Shown here in pieces: positions 59,656-64,000 of a stretch of 64,000 nt of DNA (positions are counted from its first letter, which is position 1; each line of letters opens with the position of its first letter). Source of the DNA: Hymenobacter sp. BRD128 (GTDB lineage Bacteria; Bacteroidota; Bacteroidia; Cytophagales; Hymenobacteraceae). The stretch spans positions 1,364,001 through 1,428,000 of the forward strand of contig NZ_CP053908.1 in the NCBI RefSeq assembly GCF_013256625.1, in the 5' to 3' direction. Below the pieces are notes generated by a model. The model ran no database searches and had not been told where the DNA came from. It saw nothing but the letters and a program-made list of their open reading frames with translations. The position numbers were made by a program, and so were the translations under genes.

Positions 59656-60912
59656 TTAGAGGGCGTGGTCGGTATGCACGTCTTGCCCCGACCAGATGCG
59701 GCGGGCAGTCCAGTCTTGCGCCGGGCTAGCCCAAAAGGCGTGCGTGGCCGGCAGGCCCAGCGGCAAAAACGCCGTGGTGCACAGATAGAGGCTGCCCGTC
59801 GAAATGTAGGTTTCGCCGATGCCCGGCTGGTGGCCGCAGAGGCCAATTTGCAGCCAGCCCTGCGCATCAAAGGTGCCCGGCGCCTCCAGCGTGCGCCGGA
59901 TGACGGCCGTGAGCGCGCCGCGCGCCTGCCCGGCCGGCAGCGCCTCGGGCAGCAGGCCCTGCAACGCGCACTGCGCCAAGTGCTGAAATGCCCCGCAGCG
60001 GTAGGCTAGCGAGCGGCCGAAGGCGGCAAACGAGCCATCGGGCGCCACCAGCCGCTCCTGCACGGCGGCGTAGCGGCGGGCGCGGGTGCGCAGGGTTTCG
60101 AGCAGTTCGGGGCGCTCTTTGCCGGCAGCTACCAGCGTGCCCACTACATCGAGCAGCATGGGTTGAATGACGTAGCTGTTATAGTAATCCCAGTGAAAAT
60201 CAGGCCCATCGCCGTAGGTGCCATCGCCCTTATACCAGGTTTGGTGCTCCCGAATAGCGTAGTCCATACGCATGAGGTCGCCGCTACCCGTGAATTTCAG
60301 TAGTGCCGCCTCGATGATGGCGCTGAACAAGAGCCAGTTGCTATACACTGGCTTGATAACGCGGGTGCTTTGCAGCGCCTGTACCAGCTGCGTTTGGGCG
60401 GCGGCGGGCAGCTTTTCCCAAAGATGGCTAGGGGCCCGCAGCAGCGCGTGGGCCAGAAAAGCGGCATCGACCACCGGCTGTCCGCCTTGATTAAAATTCA
60501 GGAAGTCAGCATCCTGCGGACTAACGGCGTGGGCGATGGCCTGGCGGGCCTGCTCGGCGGCGCGCTGCTGGCGGGCGGCTTCGTCGGCCGGCACGTCTTT
60601 TAGCTCGAGCCAGGGGGCTAGCCCGGTGAGGGTGCGGCCCAGGGCTTCGAGGTGCGTCACGGCGCGGCGGCCTTCTTGCTGGCCGGGCGCGGCCTCAACG
60701 GGCATGGTGGCTTTCAGGCGACCGGCGGCGGCATTGGTGAGCACCGACTCGACTACGCGCAGCAGGGTGGCTAGCCAGTAGGCGCGGTCGTTGGTCGGGC
60801 GAGCGGACGAGTGCGCCGCCTCGGGCGGGCTAGCCGCGGCCCAGCCGCTGGCCGGCACCGCCAGAGCCGATAAGCCGGTAGCCGCGCGGCCCACGAAATT
60901 GCGGCGGTTCAT
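59656..60912 (-). CDS. DUF2264 family exported protein
   Basis: A 418-residue protein of the DUF2264 family, predicted alpha/alpha barrel. The leader MNRRNFVGRAATGLSALAVP has a Tat-like NRRNFVG motif, so folded export to the periplasm is likely. Conserved words include NRAYWL-like NDRAYWLATLL, SNWLLFSAIIEAALL and YGDGPDFHWDYYNSYVIQPML. Members are commonly found in pectin/rhamnogalacturonan loci, some described as unsaturated uronyl hydrolase-like, but activity here is not assured. It is second in the operon, seven bases after GH105. Confidence 0.88.
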   Translation of the reverse strand: MNRRNFVGRAATGLSALAVPASGWAAASPPEAAHSSARPTNDRAYWLATLLRVVESVLTNAAAGRLKATMPVEAAPGQQEGRRAVTHLEALGRTLTGLAPWLELKDVPADEAARQQRAAEQARQAIAHAVSPQDADFLNFNQGGQPVVDAAFLAHALLRAPSHLWEKLPAAAQTQLVQALQSTRVIKPVYSNWLLFSAIIEAALLKFTGSGDLMRMDYAIREHQTWYKGDGTYGDGPDFHWDYYNSYVIQPMLLDVVGTLVAAGKERPELLETLRTRARRYAAVQERLVAPDGSFAAFGRSLAYRCGAFQHLAQCALQGLLPEALPAGQARGALTAVIRRTLEAPGTFDAQGWLQIGLCGHQPGIGETYISTGSLYLCTTAFLPLGLPATHAFWASPAQDWTARRIWSGQDVHTDHAL

Positions 60913-60918
60913 GCGCGC

Positions 60919-62043
60919 TTAGGGCTTGAGCTTGATGACTTCGGAGCCGGCCAGCAGGTAGGCGCCGGTGCCGTACACCTCCCAGCTATCGGCCGAGAAG
61001 TCGCGGCGCGGGTCGGCGCCGATGGGCTGCACCCAGCCCACGCGGCCTTCGTCCGATACGCACTTGTTCAGGGCTACCCAGGCCCGCTGCACTACTGGCA
61101 GGTAGGTGGCTTTGTCCAGGATGCCCTGGTTGATGCCCCAGGCCATGGCGTAGCAGTCGAAGCCCGAGCCCGAGGCCTCGCCGCCGGGGTAGGCGCCGGG
61201 GTCGAGCAGACTGGAGCGCCACAGCCCATCGGGCTGCTGCAACTGAATGAGCCGGGCACTCATTTCCTTGTAGAGGTTGACGTAAAAAGGCCGCGTGGGA
61301 TGGCTAGCGGGCAGCTCTTGCAGAATTTGCACCAGGCCGCCCATCACCCAGCCATTGCCCCGGCTCCAGAAAATGGGCTGGCCATTGCTTTCCTTTTTGC
61401 CCTCACCCTGGGCATTCAGCAAGTAAGAGGCATCGCGCGAAAAAAGGTGCTGCTGGTGGTTGAAGAGGCGCTTGTATGTCTGCTGATACAGCGTGTCGCT
61501 GAAGGTGAGCAGCTGCGGCTGGTTTTCAATCATCCCCAGCTTCACGAGCACGGGCGGACCCATAAACAAGGCATCGCACCACCACCACGTGATGCCGTGG
61601 CCCGCCACCTCGGGGCCGGGCACGGTGCGCAGCTTCTCCACCACCGCTAGGGTGGGCGCTAGCATGCGGCGGTCCTTTTTGAGCCGGTAGAGGTTAAGGT
61701 AGGTCTGGCAGATAACGATGTCGTCGGCGTGGTCGTAGCGCTTGTCGGGCTGCCACTGCGTGCGGTTGCCCATCGCCATCAGCGAGTCCAGGATGAGCTT
61801 GGACTTGGTAGTCTGGTAGGCGGCAAACACGCCCGAGTAGAAGGCGCCGTTGGTCCAGTCCGTTACCTTGTGGCGGGGGTGGGCCAGCTGCCAGCGGGTG
61901 GTTTTCAGCAGCTGGGCCTTGATGAATTTGGGCTTGAAATAAGCGGCGTCGGCCGGGGCAGTTTGGGCGCGCACGGCGGGGCCGAAGCCGGCCGCCAGCA
62001 GCAGGCCGCCGAGCAGCCACGTAGTCCGGAAAGAGCGGAGCAT
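60919..62043 (-). CDS. GH105 unsaturated rhamnogalacturonyl hydrolase
   Basis: A 374-residue family 105 enzyme (YteR/RhiN type) that removes the 4,5-unsaturated galacturonic acid from oligosaccharides made by rhamnogalacturonan or pectate lyases. A signal peptide (MLRSFRTTWLLGGLLLAAG) places it in the periplasm. Barrel words are YDHADDIVICQTYL with the family Asp, HGITWWWCDALFMGPPVL and WSRGNGWVMGGLVQIL. The ATG at 62043 is preferred over the frame's open end at 62205. It is the first gene of the operon and lies downstream of the HTCS gene on the same strand. Confidence 0.93.
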   Translation of the reverse strand: MLRSFRTTWLLGGLLLAAGFGPAVRAQTAPADAAYFKPKFIKAQLLKTTRWQLAHPRHKVTDWTNGAFYSGVFAAYQTTKSKLILDSLMAMGNRTQWQPDKRYDHADDIVICQTYLNLYRLKKDRRMLAPTLAVVEKLRTVPGPEVAGHGITWWWCDALFMGPPVLVKLGMIENQPQLLTFSDTLYQQTYKRLFNHQQHLFSRDASYLLNAQGEGKKESNGQPIFWSRGNGWVMGGLVQILQELPASHPTRPFYVNLYKEMSARLIQLQQPDGLWRSSLLDPGAYPGGEASGSGFDCYAMAWGINQGILDKATYLPVVQRAWVALNKCVSDEGRVGWVQPIGADPRRDFSADSWEVYGTGAYLLAGSEVIKLKP

Positions 62044-62251
62044 ACCAGAGAAGGGTGGGAAATGAAGGCTGCGCCACGCCGGCCAGCCGCTACAATACGA
62101 CCGCAATAGTAGCACGACCAGCCAGTTTGGGCCGGGGGCATTTCCGCAGAATAACGGGGCTTTTTTCACGCCTCGGCTAGCCTCAGCTTCGCAGATAATA
62201 GGCAACTAATTGAGTAATAGTCGCTAGTTCACGGGTCCTGAGCGTTGGTGG

Positions 62252-64000
62252 CTAGCCATCCAGCACCCGCGCCTCGCTGGCGGCGGGGCTAGCCCGGTGC
62301 TGCCGGGCGTAGTCGGAGGGCGTGCAGTTGTATATTTTTTGAAACGCTTTGCGGAAATACTTGGCATCCTCAATGCCCACTTCGAAGGCTACTTCCGAGA
62401 CGCGCAGCGTGGTTTGGGCCAGCAGCTGGGCGGCGCGCTTGAGGCGCACGTCGCGGATAAACTCGACCGCCGTTTGGCCCGTGATGCTCTTAATGCGGCG
62501 GTAAAAAACCGACTGGCTCATGGCCATCTCGCGCACCAGCACCTGCACGCTAAATTCCGAGTCGCCGAGGTGTTTTTCGACCACGCCCATGGCCTGCTCC
62601 AAGAACTCGCGGTCGGCGTCGGCCACTACTATTTCGGTGGGCTGCAGCAGGATGTGGCGCTGGTAAAACTCGTGCAGCTTGCGCCGGTTGCGCAGCAGGC
62701 CCTCGGCCTTGGCTTGCAGCCGGGCCGGGTTGAAGGGCTTGCTCAGGTAGTCGTCGGCGCCCATGCCCAGGCCCTCCAGCTCGTGGGTTTCGGCCGTGCG
62801 GGCCGTGAGCAGCAGCACCGGAATATGGGCCGTTTTGGGGTGCTGCTTGAGGCGCTGGCACAGCTCCAGGCCATCGGAGCGCGGCATCATCACGTCCGAA
62901 ATAATGAGGTCGGGCAGCTGGGTTAGGGCCGCAGTCCAGCCCGCTAGGCCGTCTTCGGCAGTCAGCACCTCGTAGTCGGCCTCAAAAATCTGGCGCAGGT
63001 ACTGGCGCACCTCGTCGTTGTCTTCCACCACCAGCAGGCGCGGCGGGCCAGCGGGGGCGGGGCTAGCCGGGACTGCTTCCGCCTCGAGGGCGGCCAGCGC
63101 CAGCAGCTCGTCGGCGGCCGGGCTAGCCCCGAGTTCGGTGTCAACTTCTTCGGGCTGAATGTCTTCGGGCTGCAGGTGCTGCTGGCCGAAGGGCAGGCGC
63201 AGCTCGAAGGTGGTGCCCACGCCCGGCGCGCTCACCACCCCGAGCTGGCCGCCGTGGCGCTGGGCAAACTGCCGGGCCAGCGCCAGCCCGATGCCCGTGC
63301 CGCCCATGCGCAGCGTATTGGTGTGCGAGGCCTGGTAGTAGGGGTCAAAAATGCGGTCCAGCTCGGCGGGCTGAATACCAATTCCGGTGTCACTTACGTT
63401 GATTTTGAGGTAGTTGCCGGTCAGCTGCCCATGCTGGTACACCGCCTCGCCGCCGGCGTTACCGATGATAGTGGCGCTTAGCTCGACCCGGCCCCGGTCG
63501 CGCACGTACTTAAAGGCATTGGCCAGCAGGTTGGTCAGAATAATCTCCAGCTTGCTGCGGTCGAAATAGAGCCGCACCGGCTCGGTGGGCACATCGAGCA
63601 CGTAGTCTACGCCGCGCTCTTGGGCCTTGAGTTGAAACACCGCGTAGAGCCCGCTGAGGAAGTGCCCGGCATCGCCAGGGCTGGCGCGCAGCGGCACGTG
63701 GCCGCTCTCAACCTTTCGAAAATCAAGCAGTTGATTAACCAAATCCAGCAGCTTGCGGGCCTGTTGGTGCATGAGGCGCACCTTGCCGCGCAGGTCGGCT
63801 ACCGGGCCGGGGCTGCGCATGATGTCCTCCATCGGCCCGAGGATGAGGGTGAGGGGGGTACGCAGCTCGTGGCTCACGTTGGTGAAAAAGCCCAGCTTGA
63901 GGCCGGTCAGTTCCTTCTCTTTCTCGGTCTGAAACTGCTCCAGCACGAGCTTATTTTTCAATTCCTGCTGGGTTATCTCGAAGCGTCGATAGAGTATAAT
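62252..64000 (-). CDS. Hybrid two-component system (HTCS) C-terminal part, 5' end outside window
   Basis: About 583 residues of a one-protein sensor-regulator are visible, and the frame is open to base 64000. A HisKA domain (FFTNVSHELRTPLTLILG), HATPase (NLLANAFKY, DTGIGI, GTGIGLALA), a receiver domain (LIISDVMMPRSDG, phospho-Asp; DDYLSKPF) and a C-terminal AraC helix-turn-helix (VAFEVGIEDAKYFRKAFQKIYNCTPSDYARQ, read by parts) occur in that order. The missing N-terminus should carry the periplasmic Reg_prop/Y_Y_Y sensor and membrane segment. HTCS proteins in Bacteroidota turn on adjacent polysaccharide loci, so the GH105-kdu operon is the expected target. Confidence 0.95.
   Translation of the reverse strand: MILYRRFEITQQELKNKLVLEQFQTEKEKELTGLKLGFFTNVSHELRTPLTLILGPMEDIMRSPGPVADLRGKVRLMHQQARKLLDLVNQLLDFRKVESGHVPLRASPGDAGHFLSGLYAVFQLKAQERGVDYVLDVPTEPVRLYFDRSKLEIILTNLLANAFKYVRDRGRVELSATIIGNAGGEAVYQHGQLTGNYLKINVSDTGIGIQPAELDRIFDPYYQASHTNTLRMGGTGIGLALARQFAQRHGGQLGVVSAPGVGTTFELRLPFGQQHLQPEDIQPEEVDTELGASPAADELLALAALEAEAVPASPAPAGPPRLLVVEDNDEVRQYLRQIFEADYEVLTAEDGLAGWTAALTQLPDLIISDVMMPRSDGLELCQRLKQHPKTAHIPVLLLTARTAETHELEGLGMGADDYLSKPFNPARLQAKAEGLLRNRRKLHEFYQRHILLQPTEIVVADADREFLEQAMGVVEKHLGDSEFSVQVLVREMAMSQSVFYRRIKSITGQTAVEFIRDVRLKRAAQLLAQTTLRVSEVAFEVGIEDAKYFRKAFQKIYNCTPSDYARQHRASPAASEARVLDG

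Overview
The window looks like chromosome of a Hymenobacter-type bacterium (Bacteroidota, Cytophagales). It is GC-rich throughout. It encodes a T9SS-type sorting domain on a secreted protease, an outer-membrane-beta-barrel TonB receptor, two Bacteroidota-style porins, a hybrid two-component system of the HTCS type, and TAnnTTTG-like promoter elements. The genus is an inference from gene content and style, not from a database search. No rRNA, tRNA, CRISPR array or complete insertion sequence was seen.

Layout. 1-7.2 kb: housekeeping genes (lpxK end, porin, miaE, tsaE, alanine dehydrogenase), a flavin reductase and a stand-alone IS1-InsA-like zinc-finger/HTH protein. 7.4-19.7 kb: a short-chain carboxylate block, with an MFS carrier (frameshifted), a porin, an MHS-type carrier, a small membrane protein, a 934-aa symporter-histidine kinase fusion of the CbrA/CrbS type, a REC-only response regulator, a propionyl-CoA-synthetase-like gene (frameshifted) and acetyl-CoA synthetase. 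19.9-24 kb: a Gln-rich secreted protein, fumarylacetoacetase, a NifU-like scaffold and the Mrp/ApbC Fe-S carrier. 24.1-31 kb: mixed genes (AT-rich Tat metallophosphoesterase, GH2 enzyme, FAD reductase, broken M20 peptidase, ankyrin protein, SDR remnant). 31-41 kb: TonB receptor, ClC channel with CBS domains, frameshifted XdhC, AraC regulator, NmrA-like protein and purEK. 41.2-42.5 kb: a lower-GC cassette with a DUF433/DUF5615 toxin-antitoxin pair and two unrecognised ORFs, bounded by two strong hairpins. 42.5-49.7 kb: a three-subunit molybdenum hydroxylase operon, then a SAM-I riboswitch with its terminator ahead of homoserine dehydrogenase. 49.8-55.5 kb: two disordered acidic proteins, an unknown helical protein, and a secreted S8 protease. 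55.6-64 kb: fructose-bisphosphate aldolase and a pectin/rhamnogalacturonan utilisation operon (GH105, DUF2264, kduD, kduI, DUF4861) under an HTCS regulator that runs off the window.

Three features cut across the gene map. First, three genes (MFS, PrpE-like, XdhC) are each one G short in a G/C homopolymer; adding one base restores a full-length protein in every case, which points to consensus error or slippage rather than old pseudogenes. The M20 peptidase has a different kind of indel. Second, long palindromic repeats with arms of 19-39 bp recur between genes. They fall into at least two sequence families that share modules, and two of them supply the C-terminal codons and stop of the gene upstream. 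Third, CTAG, which is scarce in many bacterial genomes, is common here by eye.

The strongest candidates for less-described biology are the carboxylate-sensing/activation block with its DNA-binding-free response regulator, the hairpin-bounded four-gene cassette at 41.2-42.5 kb, and the modular palindromes at gene ends. All functional statements rest on motif and family recognition by reading; no searches were run.
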